Source: Amycolatopsis decaplanina DSM 44594 (lineage in GTDB: Bacteria > Actinomycetota > Actinomycetes > Mycobacteriales > Pseudonocardiaceae). Taken from it: a DNA stretch of 64,000 nucleotides. Numbering within the stretch: the first letter of the stretch is position 1; each line of letters starts with the position of its first letter. The notes below the pieces were generated by a model. The model was not told the DNA's origin and made no database searches. It saw only the letters and a list, made by a program, of their open reading frames with translations. The position numbers were made by a program, and so were the translations under genes. Where the stretch lies: positions 355,461 through 419,460 of the forward strand of contig NZ_AOHO01000068.1 of assembly GCF_000342005.1 (NCBI RefSeq). The letters are read 5' to 3'. Shown piece by piece: positions 15,139-23,932 of this stretch.

Positions 15139-16956
15139 TCACGACTTGTGGTGTACCTCCTGCACGCCGAACACCGGCGTCGGGATGCCCTCGTAGCGCG
15201 CTTTCAGTTGCAGCGCGAGGTAAAGGGAGTAGTGCCGCGACTGGTGCAGGTTCCCGCCGTGGAACCACAGGCCTTCCTTGCGCGTGGGCTTCCACATGTT
15301 GCGCTGCTCCCCCTCCCACGGTCCGGGGTCCTTCGTCGTCCCGGAGCCCAGGCCCCAGCACTTGCCGACGAGGTCCGCGGTCTCCTGCCCGACGAGGTCG
15401 GCGACCCAGCCGTTCATCGAGCCGTAGCCGGTGGCGTAGACGACGAGGTCCGCCTTCAGTTCCGTGCCGTCGGCCAGCACCACCGCGTCACGGGTCAGAT
15501 GGTCGACTTGACCGTGGGCCAGCTTGATCTTCCCGTCGGCGACCAGTTCCGACGCGCCGACGTCGATGTAGTAGCCGGAGCCGCGCCGCAGGTACTTCAG
15601 GAACAGGCCGGAGCCGTCGTCGCCCCAGTCGTGCCGGAACCCGGCCGCTTCCAGCCGCGCGTAGAAGTCCGCGTCCCGCTCACGGATCGCGTCGTACACG
15701 GGGATCTGGAACCGCGGCATGATCCGGTACGGGATCGACGCGAAGATCATGTCCGCCTTGTCGGTGGTGATTCCCGCCCGCACCGCGCGTTCCGAGTACA
15801 GGTCGCCGAGTCCCAGCTCCATCAACGAATCCGACTTCACCACATGCGTCGAGGACCGTTGCACCATGGTGACGTCGGCGCCGTGTTCCCACAGTGCCGC
15901 GCAGATGTCGTGCGCGGAGTTGTTGGAGCCGACCACGACCGCCTTCTTGCCGCCGTAGGAGTCCGGGCCGGGGTGCTGGGACGAATGGTGCTGATCGCCC
16001 TCGAAAACGTCCATTCCGGGGAACGACGGGAGATTCGGCTTGCCGGACATCCCGGTCGCGAACACGACGTGCCGTGGCGTGAGCACCAGTTCCTCGCCCT
16101 CGCGGACGACGGTCACCAGCCACTGCCGCTTTTCCTCGTCCCAGGAGGCGGAAGTCACCTCGGTGCCGGTCCAGTACGGGACCTCCATGAGCCGCGTGTA
16201 CATCTCGAGCCAGTCGGCGATCTTGTCCTTGGGCGCGAACACCGGCCAGTTGTCCGGGAACGGCAGGTAGGGCAGGTGGTCGTACCAGACCGGGTCGTGC
16301 AGGCAGAGGTTCTTGTACCGCTTGCGCCACGAGTCGCCCGGCCGCTCGTTGCGTTCCAGTACCAGGGTGGGCACGTCGAGCTGCCGCAGCCTGGCGCCGA
16401 GCGCGATCCCGCCCTGGCCGCCGCCGATGACGACGACGTACGGCTGCTGCTCATAGCCGAGCCGGGTCCGTTCCTCCTCGCGTTTCTCGGCCCACGACTT
16501 CCGGCCGCGGACGATGCCGTGCTCGACGCCCTTCGGCCGCTGATCGTTGCGGCGTTCCTCGAAACCTTTGAGCTCGCGCAGGCTCGTCAGCAGCGTCCAG
16601 GCGCCTTCGTCCTTCAGCCTCAAGTGCCCCTTCGCGCGTCCGGTCGCGGTTTCGAACTCCAGCCACGCTTCTGTCACACCGTCGGCTTCGGTCGGTGTCT
16701 CGGTGGTGCGGAATCCGGACGGCTCGATCCGGTCGAGGCAGGCGCCGAGCAGGCCGGCCACCTCGTCGCGGCCTTCGACCGTCTTGATCGTCCAGGTGAA
16801 GGCGACCAGGTCACGCCAGTAACTGTCGACGGCGAAGAGCGCGGCGGCGGCTTCGACATCGCGCGCGGCGAGGGCCGATTCGAACCGGCTCAACCAGGCG
16901 TCAACCCGAGCCTGCGGCGAGCCCGTCGCCTCGATCCGGTCCACCGTCTGTGTCAT
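15139..16956 (-). CDS. NTF2-like domain fused to a flavin monooxygenase
   Basis: 605 residues from the ATG at 16956 (GGGGAG just upstream; longer in-frame starts lack a ribosome site). Residues 1 to about 125 are an NTF2/SnoaL-like fold (DAWLSRFESALAARDVEAAAALF). The rest is a class B flavin monooxygenase-like enzyme: FAD site VVIGGGQGGIALGARL, LERNERPGDSWRKRY, an FMO-type F-E-G-x-x-x-H stretch, NADPH-site VVVGSNNSAHDI and VVYATGY. Such fusions are widespread in actinobacteria and fungi; the substrate is unknown. It is divergent from a GAF-domain regulator, the arrangement seen for monooxygenases induced by their own small-molecule substrates. Confidence 0.85.
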   Translation of the reverse strand: MTQTVDRIEATGSPQARVDAWLSRFESALAARDVEAAAALFAVDSYWRDLVAFTWTIKTVEGRDEVAGLLGACLDRIEPSGFRTTETPTEADGVTEAWLEFETATGRAKGHLRLKDEGAWTLLTSLRELKGFEERRNDQRPKGVEHGIVRGRKSWAEKREEERTRLGYEQQPYVVVIGGGQGGIALGARLRQLDVPTLVLERNERPGDSWRKRYKNLCLHDPVWYDHLPYLPFPDNWPVFAPKDKIADWLEMYTRLMEVPYWTGTEVTSASWDEEKRQWLVTVVREGEELVLTPRHVVFATGMSGKPNLPSFPGMDVFEGDQHHSSQHPGPDSYGGKKAVVVGSNNSAHDICAALWEHGADVTMVQRSSTHVVKSDSLMELGLGDLYSERAVRAGITTDKADMIFASIPYRIMPRFQIPVYDAIRERDADFYARLEAAGFRHDWGDDGSGLFLKYLRRGSGYYIDVGASELVADGKIKLAHGQVDHLTRDAVVLADGTELKADLVVYATGYGSMNGWVADLVGQETADLVGKCWGLGSGTTKDPGPWEGEQRNMWKPTRKEGLWFHGGNLHQSRHYSLYLALQLKARYEGIPTPVFGVQEVHHKS

Positions 16957-17112
16957 GGCCACTCCCCAACTTCGGTGTTCGGCTGTTACCCCGATCACAC
17001 GCCGCCGGCGGATGCGGCGGCAAGGGTTGCAGGGTGTTGCACCTCGGCTCATGGCGCGCCTCGTCCGGCGGTCCTATGCTGTTCAGTCGACGCGATGGTG
17101 CGGAGGTGACCT

Positions 17113-18315
17113 GTGGGCGTGCACAGCTCGGTCCCCCCAGGCGTCGACCTGCCGATGCACGCACGGGACCTGATCCGGATGCACGAAGCCGTGATCGGCG
17201 GCGGGCGTCCGCGTGTCCGGCCGCGGCCGCTGGTTTCGCGGTCATGGTCACGGATGCTGAGCCTGGGGCTCGCCGCGGACGGGGTGAACACCCGGGATTC
17301 GGTGCCGCTCGACGAGGTCGCCCGCCGTCGCCGCACCTCCCCGCTCCGCTGGGTGATCGAAGACCTCGGCCAGGTGGTCGGCGCGACGGCCGACACCGCG
17401 AACATGCTGCTGGTGGTGACCGACGCCGAGGGCATCATCCTCTGGCGGGTGGGTTCGCCCGCCGTGCGGCGCCGGGCCGACACCCTGGGCTTCACCGAAG
17501 GCGCCGACTGGACCGAGACCAGGGTCGGCACCAACGCGATCGGCACCGCGCTCGCCGAGGCCGCGCCGGTGGAACTGCTCGCCGGGGAACATTTCGAACA
17601 GGGCCAGCATCCCTGGTACTGCACCGCGTCGCCGGTGCATGATCCGCGCACCGGCGAACTGCTCGGCGTGATCGACGTCAGCGGTCCCGCGCTGACCCTG
17701 CACCCGGCGATCGGGGCGCTGGTGGAGACCGGGCGGCGGCTGGTCGAATCCGAACTCTGGCGGCACCACCAGCAGGGACTCGACCGATTGCGCCGCACCG
17801 CCGAACCGGTGGTGACCGGTGCGGGCGGCCCGGTGCTGCTGGTGGACGACGACGGCTGGGTGGCCCACTCCGCCGGGGTCGCCTCCGGCGCGCGGATCGC
17901 CGCGCCGGCGGACGGGCAGATCCTCGCCGTTCCAGGACTCGGCGCCTGCCTGCCCGAACGGCTGGCCGAAGGCTGGCTCGTACGCCCCGCCGACACCGCG
18001 CGCCGGGTCCGGCTGGATCTCGAACTCGGCCACGCGCCGATGCTGCGGATGGCGTCGGGTGACGTCGGCTGGGTCCGCACCGTGACACCCCGGCACGCGG
18101 AGATCCTGGTGCACCTCGACACGGCGGGCCCGAGCGGGCTTTCGGCCGAGGCGCTCAGCCGGGCGCTCTACGGCGACGCCGAACACCTCGTCACCGTCCG
18201 CGCCGAGGTCTCCCGGCTGCGACGGTTGCTCGGGGCCATTGTGGACACCCGGCCGTACCGGCTGGCCGCGGGCGTCGGCCTGACAGTCCACAGAGGAGCA
18301 GAAGTCGGCGGCTGA
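17113..18315 (+). CDS. GAF-domain transcriptional regulator (AcoR/DhaR N-terminal type)
   Basis: 400 residues, GTG start with GGAGG at 17102-17106. Residues 80-215 form a GAF domain with the signature of AcoR/DhaR activators: VGTNAIGTALAE, GEHFEQGQHPWYCTASPVHD and GELLGVIDVSG. The sigma54-activation AAA domain and Fis-type HTH of true AcoR are absent; instead the C-terminus (about 325-390) has a winged-helix-like stretch GLSAEALSRALYGDAEHLVTVR. This is the actinobacterial short form. It is divergent from the NTF2-monooxygenase gene. In the shared 156-bp gap two TTGCA elements (about 17024-17043) are candidate binding sites. Confidence 0.8.
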   Translation: MGVHSSVPPGVDLPMHARDLIRMHEAVIGGGRPRVRPRPLVSRSWSRMLSLGLAADGVNTRDSVPLDEVARRRRTSPLRWVIEDLGQVVGATADTANMLLVVTDAEGIILWRVGSPAVRRRADTLGFTEGADWTETRVGTNAIGTALAEAAPVELLAGEHFEQGQHPWYCTASPVHDPRTGELLGVIDVSGPALTLHPAIGALVETGRRLVESELWRHHQQGLDRLRRTAEPVVTGAGGPVLLVDDDGWVAHSAGVASGARIAAPADGQILAVPGLGACLPERLAEGWLVRPADTARRVRLDLELGHAPMLRMASGDVGWVRTVTPRHAEILVHLDTAGPSGLSAEALSRALYGDAEHLVTVRAEVSRLRRLLGAIVDTRPYRLAAGVGLTVHRGAEVGG

Positions 18316-18359
18316 ACCGCACCCGGTTGCCCGACGATCAGGCCGGGTACTCCGCGCGA

Positions 18360-19613
18360 ATGGAGATCTTGCTCGCCGGCGCGGGCGTTCTGGCGCTGTG
18401 CGCGGCCGTGCTGCCGAACCTGTTGCACGAACGGGTGCTGTCGATGCCGCTGGTCCTGCTGATGGGCGGGCTGCTTTTCGGGCTGCTCCCCTTCGGACAT
18501 CCCTATGGCCAGGGGGTACTCGACCCGCGGTCACATGTGGGCGCGGTCGAAGTGATCACCGAACTCGGTGTGCTGGTGTCACTGGTCGGCGCGGGGCTGA
18601 AATCCGACCGGTCGATCGGCTGGCGGGCGTGGAACTCGACGTGGCGGCTGCTGGCGATCGCGCTGCCGCTGTCGGTGTGCGCGGTCGCCCTGCTCGGCTG
18701 GTGGGCGCTCGCCCTGTCCCCCGCCGCAGCGCTGCTGCTGGGTGCCGTGCTGTCGCCGACCGACCCGGTACTGGCGAGCGACGTCCAGGTGCCCGCGCCG
18801 CACACGGACGACGGGCGAGGCTCGGACAACGAGATCAGGTTCACGCTGACCTCGGAAGCCGGGCTCAACGACGGCCTGGCGATGCCGTTCGTGGTGCTGG
18901 CCATCGCACTGGCCGGAACGGCGAGCCCGTCTCCCGCGCCCTGGCTGCTGACCGAGGTCGTCGTCCCGCTCGCGATCGCCGTACTGATCGGCCTCGCCTG
19001 TGGCCGGTTGCTGTCCTGGCTGATGTTCCGGGTGCGGCACGAAAGGCTGCGCCTTGGCGAATACTCCGACGGGCTGGTGGTGCTGGCCATCGCGTTCCTC
19101 CCCTTCGCGCTCTGCGAGTGGTTGGGCGGCATCGGTTTCGTCGCGGTGTTCACCGCCGCCGCGACCATCCGCGCCAGCGAGCGGTCGCACGAGTACCACG
19201 GGGTGCTGCACGAATTCGGCGATCAGCTCGAAAGGCTCTTCGTCGCGCTGGCCTTGCTCGGTCTCGGCGTCGCGTTGGGAGACGGGCTACTGGCCGGTCT
19301 GAGACTCGTCGAAGTCCTGGTGGCGGTGGCGGCGGTGGGCATCGTCCGCCCGTTGTTCGGCGGACTGGCCCTGCTCGGTGGCGCCACCACTCGTCCGGCG
19401 GCGACGGCGATCGCGTTCTTCGGTATCCGCGGCATCGGCAGTCTCTACTACCTGTCCTACGCGCTGGGGCACGGCGATTTCCCGATGGCCGACTCGCTGT
19501 GGCGGGTCACGGCGCTGACGATCGCGGTGTCGGTGTTCGTGCACGGACTGCTGTCCGGCCCGGTGATGCGCAAACTGGAGGACCGGGGGATGCAGAACTT
19601 CCGGAGCGAGTGA
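18360..19613 (+). CDS. Cation/proton antiporter (CPA1, NhaP-like)
   Basis: 417 residues from the ATG at 18360; the preceding in-frame TTG at 18327 adds only hydrophilic residues. Eleven to twelve membrane segments are present. The exchanger core shows LGAVLSPTDPVLASDVQ (the T-D/P unwound helix) and TSEAGLNDGLAMPFV (the N-D or E-x-G-x-N-D ion-binding pair of CPA1 proteins), then FFGIRGIGSLYYL near the end (the conserved R of the family). It would swap Na+ or K+ for H+ across the cytoplasmic membrane. It starts 45 bp after the GAF regulator and may be cotranscribed with it. A second antiporter is at 32890. Confidence 0.88.
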   Translation: MEILLAGAGVLALCAAVLPNLLHERVLSMPLVLLMGGLLFGLLPFGHPYGQGVLDPRSHVGAVEVITELGVLVSLVGAGLKSDRSIGWRAWNSTWRLLAIALPLSVCAVALLGWWALALSPAAALLLGAVLSPTDPVLASDVQVPAPHTDDGRGSDNEIRFTLTSEAGLNDGLAMPFVVLAIALAGTASPSPAPWLLTEVVVPLAIAVLIGLACGRLLSWLMFRVRHERLRLGEYSDGLVVLAIAFLPFALCEWLGGIGFVAVFTAAATIRASERSHEYHGVLHEFGDQLERLFVALALLGLGVALGDGLLAGLRLVEVLVAVAAVGIVRPLFGGLALLGGATTRPAATAIAFFGIRGIGSLYYLSYALGHGDFPMADSLWRVTALTIAVSVFVHGLLSGPVMRKLEDRGMQNFRSE

Positions 19614-19651
19614 GCAAAGGCCACTTGGACCGCGATGCCCACCTGACACGT

Positions 19652-19702
19652 GTCGCGAAAGCTACTCTCGCAACCTTCAACGTCGCGAAAGTGGCTTTCG
19701 CG
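19652..19702. repeat. GTCGCGAAAG dyad repeat, copy 2
   Basis: This is a diverged copy of the 1117-1169 repeat: GTCGCGAAAGCTACTCTCGC, a short spacer, then GTCGCGAAAGTGGCTTTCGC. It lies between convergent genes and supplies the last codons and stop of the SRPBCC gene at 19677. Confidence 0.75.
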
Positions 19703-20237
19703 AAACCTCCTCGGCCTGCCACCGGCCCTCCCTGCGCCATTCCCGGCCCTCGAGCCGGGCTTTCACCCGCTGCAACGTGGTGGCGATGTTGGCCCGGTTG
19801 GTCCCGGCGCGGTCGGGCTCGCCGGTGATGAGGATGGCGATCGGGACGAACCACGGGGGCACCCGCAGCCAGTTCGTCACGGTGAGACGGCTGCCAACGC
19901 CGTCGGGGGTGATGTCGTACTCCCACCGGGAAATCGGCACGAAGAACGGCGTGCGCACCCGGTAGGCGAACCGGCGTCCGGGTTCGGCCTCGATGATCTC
20001 GGCGTGGGTCACCCAGCGCCGCCGTCCGTTGCGGTTGCTGCCGGCGAACCAGTTCCCGACGCGCGCCTCGGTCGCGCCGCGGATCCAGCGTGCCTTGCGG
20101 AGTTCCTCGGTGCACTCCGCCATCGCGACCGGATCACTGACGAGCCGGTACACCGCTTCGGGGGCGGTGCCGATCGTCACCTCGCCGGTGGCGATCGGCT
20201 CGCTGTAGGTCAGGCTTTCCTTCGGCTTCGTCGCCAT
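19677..20237 (-). CDS. SRPBCC (START-like) family protein
   Basis: 186 residues from the ATG at 20237, with GGGAGG 5 nt upstream. The fold is shown by the opening GEVTIGTAPEAVYRLVSDP, the VGNWFAGSNRNGRRRW strand pair, RFAYRVRTPFFVPISRWEYDI and the long C-terminal helix TNRANIATTLQRVKARLEGR. This is the polyketide cyclase/dehydrase-like ligand-binding group; the function is usually lipid or aromatic binding, or stress-related. Its final residues (EVSRKPLSRR) and stop lie inside an intergenic repeat, so the gene's 3' end appears to have been reset by the repeat. Confidence 0.75.
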   Translation of the reverse strand: MATKPKESLTYSEPIATGEVTIGTAPEAVYRLVSDPVAMAECTEELRKARWIRGATEARVGNWFAGSNRNGRRRWVTHAEIIEAEPGRRFAYRVRTPFFVPISRWEYDITPDGVGSRLTVTNWLRVPPWFVPIAILITGEPDRAGTNRANIATTLQRVKARLEGREWRREGRWQAEEVSRKPLSRR

Positions 20238-20322
20238 CGTGCCTCCCAGTCGACCTCGCCAGCCCACCAGCACGAGCCCGCCCGGTCAAGACCGGCCCGG
20301 TGAGCACAGCACGGACGCGGAA

Positions 20323-20781
20323 TCATCGGGCGGCGATGAGCGCCTGGGGAGCGGCTTGCTTCATCCGCGTACGGAGCCAGGTCAGTTGCCGCGCGGTCTC
20401 CTGTTCGTGTTCTTCGACCAGGTCGAGCAATTCCCGGTCACGCAGTCCCTGGGCGGCCTGGCCGACCACGGTCCAGGTGATGTCGGTGAACGAGGAGAGG
20501 GCATAGAGGTCTTGCAGGTCCCGTAGCAGCCCGACACCGCCGCCGCGGGTGCCTTCCAGGCCCACGGCGTGGAGCCGTTCTGGTTCCTGCTCGCGGTCTT
20601 CGCCGTACCGCTCGACGATCGGGGCGAGCGCCTCGGTCTGCCGGTCGATCCGCCCGGCGAGCAGCAGGCACGTCTGCTCGACGTCGGGCTCCTCACCGTG
20701 GCCTCGGCCGACCTCCCGGAAGGCGCCGGCGAGCGTGGTCAGGGAAGTGTGCAGGAGCCCGAGATAGGTGGCGAGATGCAT
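20323..20781 (-). CDS. Small helical protein paired with the molybdenum enzyme
   Basis: 152 residues, predicted all-helical with four amphipathic helices: MHLATYLGLLHTSLTTLAGAF, TCLLLAGRIDRQTEALAPIVERYG, LRDLQDLYALSSFTDITWTVVG and DLVEEHEQETARQLTWLRTRMK. No family is recognised with certainty; the four-helix pattern with scattered E and H residues is ferritin- or hemerythrin-like, but no complete di-iron motif is visible. It starts 3 bp after the stop of the molybdopterin oxidoreductase, so it is surely cotranscribed. It may be a maturation or electron-transfer accessory of that enzyme. Confidence 0.65.
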   Translation of the reverse strand: MHLATYLGLLHTSLTTLAGAFREVGRGHGEEPDVEQTCLLLAGRIDRQTEALAPIVERYGEDREQEPERLHAVGLEGTRGGGVGLLRDLQDLYALSSFTDITWTVVGQAAQGLRDRELLDLVEEHEQETARQLTWLRTRMKQAAPQALIAAR

Positions 20782-20784
20782 GGG

Positions 20785-23127
20785 TCAGCCCTCCACCCCG
20801 CGGACGCGGACGGCACCGATCTTGAACAACGGCTGTTTGGACACCGGATCCCATTCGGTCATGGTCAATTCGTTGGCGGCGCGAGGACGGGCCTCCCCGC
20901 CCGTGTCCCAATAGCCGTAGTGGAACGGCAGGAACACGACGCCGGGACGGACGCGGCCGATCCGCACCGGCACCTCGACACCGCCCCTGACGGACTCCAC
21001 CCGGACGAGGTCTCCGTCCGTGACCCCGAGTTCCGCGGCGTCGGCCGCGGCGAGTTCCGCCCAGGGTTCCGGCGCGGCCCGCCGGAGCTTCGGGGCGCGG
21101 CCGGTCTTGGTCCGCGTGTGGAAGTGGTACACCGTGCGCCCGGTCGTGCAGACGAACGGATACCGCTCGCCGGGTTCCTCCGGCGGAGGCGTGTATTCCG
21201 CGGCCTTGAGGAACGCGCGCCCGTCCGGGTGCAGGGCTTGGTGTTCCTGAGCCGAAACCGTCCCACCGGTGAGCAGGTCGTGGCCGTAGTCCTCGCACGC
21301 GTCGGTCTTCGTGCTGAAGACGCCGTCCGTGTAGAGCCGTTCGGTGCCGTCCGGCCGTTCCTGGTCACAAGGCCATTGGATCCCGCTGCCGCCACGGAGT
21401 TTGTCGTACGAAAGCCCGCTGTAGTCGCACAACCGGCCCCGGCTGCACTCCTGCCAGGCACGGAAGGCGGCCTCGGGGGTCCGCCAGCCGATCAGCGGAT
21501 CGCCGTCACGGTCACGGAAGTCCATCCGCCGCGCGTAGTCGAGGAAGATGTCCAGATCGGCGCGGGCCTCGCCGGGCGGATCGACCGCCTTCTCCGAAAG
21601 GTGCACCGTGCGGTTGGCGTTGGTGAAGGTCCCCTGTTTCTCGCCCCAGAGCGCGGCGGGGAGGACGACGTCGGCGAACTCTGCGGTCTCGGTGTGGAAA
21701 CCGTCCTGCACCACGACGAACAGCTCCTCCTTGCCGAGGATCTCCCGGATGCGCGGCAATTCCGGCATCGAGACGGCCGGGTTGGTGGCCGAGATCCAGA
21801 GGAACCGGATCGAGCCCTGCTCGGCGTACCGCCAGATCTGCATGGCGTGCGTCGGCGGCGACCAGTGCGGGATGGTCATCTCCTCGACGTTCCACAGTTC
21901 GGCCAGTTGCCGGACGTGTTCGGGGTTCTCCCAGTTGCGAAATCCGGGAAGGTCGCCGTCGGCGCCGCATTCGCGCGTGTTCTGCGCGGTGGGCTGACCG
22001 TTCATCTGCAGCACGCCGCCGCCCGGCCTGCCGATCACCCCCCGCAGCAGGTGCAGGTTGTTGACCTGACAGGCCGCGGCGGTGGCCTGATGCGACTGGT
22101 AGAAGCCCTGCAACACGGTCGACAGCACCCGCTCGGACGTACCGAAGATCTCCGCGGCCCGCACCAGCGCGTCCGGTTCGATCCCGCAGACCTCGCCGAC
22201 GTGCCCGGGGGTGTACGGCTCGACGGTCTTCTCGAGTTCGGAGAAGCCGAGGGTGTGCGCGGCGACGTAGTCCTCGTCGATCCATTTGTTCACGATCAGC
22301 TCGCGGACCAGGCCGTTCATCAGCGCCTGGTTGGTGCCGGGCAAGGGAGCGAGATGGAGACCACCGGACTCCTCCGCGGCCTCGGCGACCTTCGTCCGCC
22401 TGGGATCGACGGCGACGACCACGGGCGGCTCGGACCCGGCGAGCCGGTCGAGGACACGGCTCCAGAGCACGGTCTGTGTCTCGGCCATGTTGTGGCCGAA
22501 CAGGAAGAGCGCGTCGCAGTGGTCGATGTCGGCGTACGTCCCGGGCTGGCCGTCGGAGCCGAAGCTCTCCTTCATCGCGGCGGCGGAGGTGGCCGTGCAC
22601 AGCCGGGTGTTGCCGTCCATATGCGGTGTGCCGAGACCGGCTTTGCCGATCACCCCGAGCGTGTAGTACTCCTCCAGGAACAACTGCCCGCTGGTGTAGA
22701 AACCGTGCGACAGCGGCCCGGACTCGTCCAGCAGCTCCCGGGAGCGTCGCACGATCAGGTCCATCGCGGTGTCCCAGTCGGATTCCACCAGTTCACCGTC
22801 GCGACGGATCAGCGGCCGGGTCAACCGGTCCTTCCCGCTCCACTGCCACGACCCGTAGAGCCCCTTGGGACCCATCCGGCCGTGGTTCACCAGATCGGTC
22901 TCGCGGCCGCGGACGCCGACCATCCGGCCGTCCTTCACCGCGATGTCGCACGCGCATCCGTTGCTGCACAGGACGCAGGCCGACTGGACCCAGCGGTCCA
23001 CGTCGGATTCCCCGACGCCCGCCTCGAGGTGGACGTCCGCTCTGCGGGGCCAAGCGTCCCCGCGTGGGTACGGGGTCCGTTCTCCCCAGACTTCCGCGAT
23101 CCGCTCCGGCACCGGGTTTACGTTCAT
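20785..23127 (-). CDS. Molybdopterin oxidoreductase (nitrate reductase/formate dehydrogenase-like)
   Basis: 780 residues, single-subunit bis-MGD enzyme of the NasA/NapA/FdhA group. The N-terminal Fe-S motif is CVLCSNGCACD (C51, C54, C58, plus C60). The usual fourth cysteine just before P-K-G is glycine here (GRMGPKG, G86). A cysteine in the Mo-ligand position is seen at NTRLCTATS (C177). The molybdopterin-binding segments FGHNMAETQTV, DPRRTKVAEAA and NPAVSMPELPRI are present, and the C-terminal aspartate decarboxylase-like domain begins FVCTTGRTVYHFHTRTKTGR. No signal peptide, so cytoplasmic. Candidate substrates are nitrate, formate or an unknown compound; no reductase flavin subunit or transporter is adjacent. 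Confidence 0.85.
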   Translation of the reverse strand: MNVNPVPERIAEVWGERTPYPRGDAWPRRADVHLEAGVGESDVDRWVQSACVLCSNGCACDIAVKDGRMVGVRGRETDLVNHGRMGPKGLYGSWQWSGKDRLTRPLIRRDGELVESDWDTAMDLIVRRSRELLDESGPLSHGFYTSGQLFLEEYYTLGVIGKAGLGTPHMDGNTRLCTATSAAAMKESFGSDGQPGTYADIDHCDALFLFGHNMAETQTVLWSRVLDRLAGSEPPVVVAVDPRRTKVAEAAEESGGLHLAPLPGTNQALMNGLVRELIVNKWIDEDYVAAHTLGFSELEKTVEPYTPGHVGEVCGIEPDALVRAAEIFGTSERVLSTVLQGFYQSHQATAAACQVNNLHLLRGVIGRPGGGVLQMNGQPTAQNTRECGADGDLPGFRNWENPEHVRQLAELWNVEEMTIPHWSPPTHAMQIWRYAEQGSIRFLWISATNPAVSMPELPRIREILGKEELFVVVQDGFHTETAEFADVVLPAALWGEKQGTFTNANRTVHLSEKAVDPPGEARADLDIFLDYARRMDFRDRDGDPLIGWRTPEAAFRAWQECSRGRLCDYSGLSYDKLRGGSGIQWPCDQERPDGTERLYTDGVFSTKTDACEDYGHDLLTGGTVSAQEHQALHPDGRAFLKAAEYTPPPEEPGERYPFVCTTGRTVYHFHTRTKTGRAPKLRRAAPEPWAELAAADAAELGVTDGDLVRVESVRGGVEVPVRIGRVRPGVVFLPFHYGYWDTGGEARPRAANELTMTEWDPVSKQPLFKIGAVRVRGVEG

Positions 23128-23185
23128 GCCGAAGCCGTACCACGCCGCTCACCAGCCGAAACACCGGACAAAGCGGGCGAGTGGG

Positions 23186-23824
23186 TCAAGTGGCCGGTTC
23201 CGCCGGGAAGGTCACATCGAAGCCCAGCGCCCGCAGCATCTGCGTGAGCATCGCCTTGGTGTTGGCCTTGGCGCGTTCGAGCAGGCCGGATTGCTGCGCC
23301 GCCTCACCGATCCGTTTCTCCGCCGCGAGGTAGAACTGCCGCTGATCCTGCACGGACACCAGTGCGCCGAGCCGGTCGATCAGACCTCGCTCCTGGCCGA
23401 AGACGTAGCTGCGCTGGTTGTCCAGATTGGGTTTCGCCAGCTTCGGTTCGGGCAGCCGGACCTCAACCGATCGGCGGTCTTCGGAGACGGTGAGCGAATT
23501 CTCCAGCAGCGGGCCGAAATCGACGTACGCGTCGACAGAACCCGCCGCGACGAACAGGGTGCGTTCCCCGGCGATACTCGCGGGCACCCACTTGACATCC
23601 TTCTCGATGTCGACGACGACCTGGTAGTCGCCGACCGCCGTGTGATACTGACTCAGATCCCGGACCGCCTGGAGCACCGCGGGCTGCGAACGGTCCACAG
23701 TGGACGTCCCGAACGGATCCAGCTTCGGCAGCAGCCCGGTGATCTGCAGTGCCGCGGCGATGACAAGGAGCCCGACCAGCGCGAACACCCCGAGACGCAC
23801 CCAGCGTTTCTTCACACCCACCAC
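23186..23824 (-). CDS. DUF4230 membrane-anchored protein
   Basis: 212 residues: a short basic N-terminus, one transmembrane segment (LGVFALVGLLVIAAALQITG) and an extracytoplasmic domain. The domain pattern is that of DUF4230: VLQAVRDLSQYHTAVGDYQVVVDIEK, ERTLFVAAGSVDAYVDF, LPEPKLAKPNLDNQRSYVF and a long helical C-terminus (AEKRIGEAAQQSGLLERAKANTK). Function is unknown in the literature I know. It is divergent from mptB, sharing a 108-bp promoter region. A GTG at 23815 is an alternative start. Confidence 0.75.
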   Translation of the reverse strand: MVGVKKRWVRLGVFALVGLLVIAAALQITGLLPKLDPFGTSTVDRSQPAVLQAVRDLSQYHTAVGDYQVVVDIEKDVKWVPASIAGERTLFVAAGSVDAYVDFGPLLENSLTVSEDRRSVEVRLPEPKLAKPNLDNQRSYVFGQERGLIDRLGALVSVQDQRQFYLAAEKRIGEAAQQSGLLERAKANTKAMLTQMLRALGFDVTFPAEPAT

Positions 23825-23932
23825 CGCCTCTCCAGCGCATCAAGTACCCGGCGAACGCGGCTTCGAAGCGCGCATGCCGGTTTCACCTGCGATCGGCGGA
23901 ACCGGATCTCGCACTTGGAGTAGTTTGACCGC

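Noticed and set aside
17042..18122. Antisense 357-residue serine/arginine-rich frame over the GAF regulator
   Set aside because: It is a shadow of the sense gene with low-complexity composition and no start signal.
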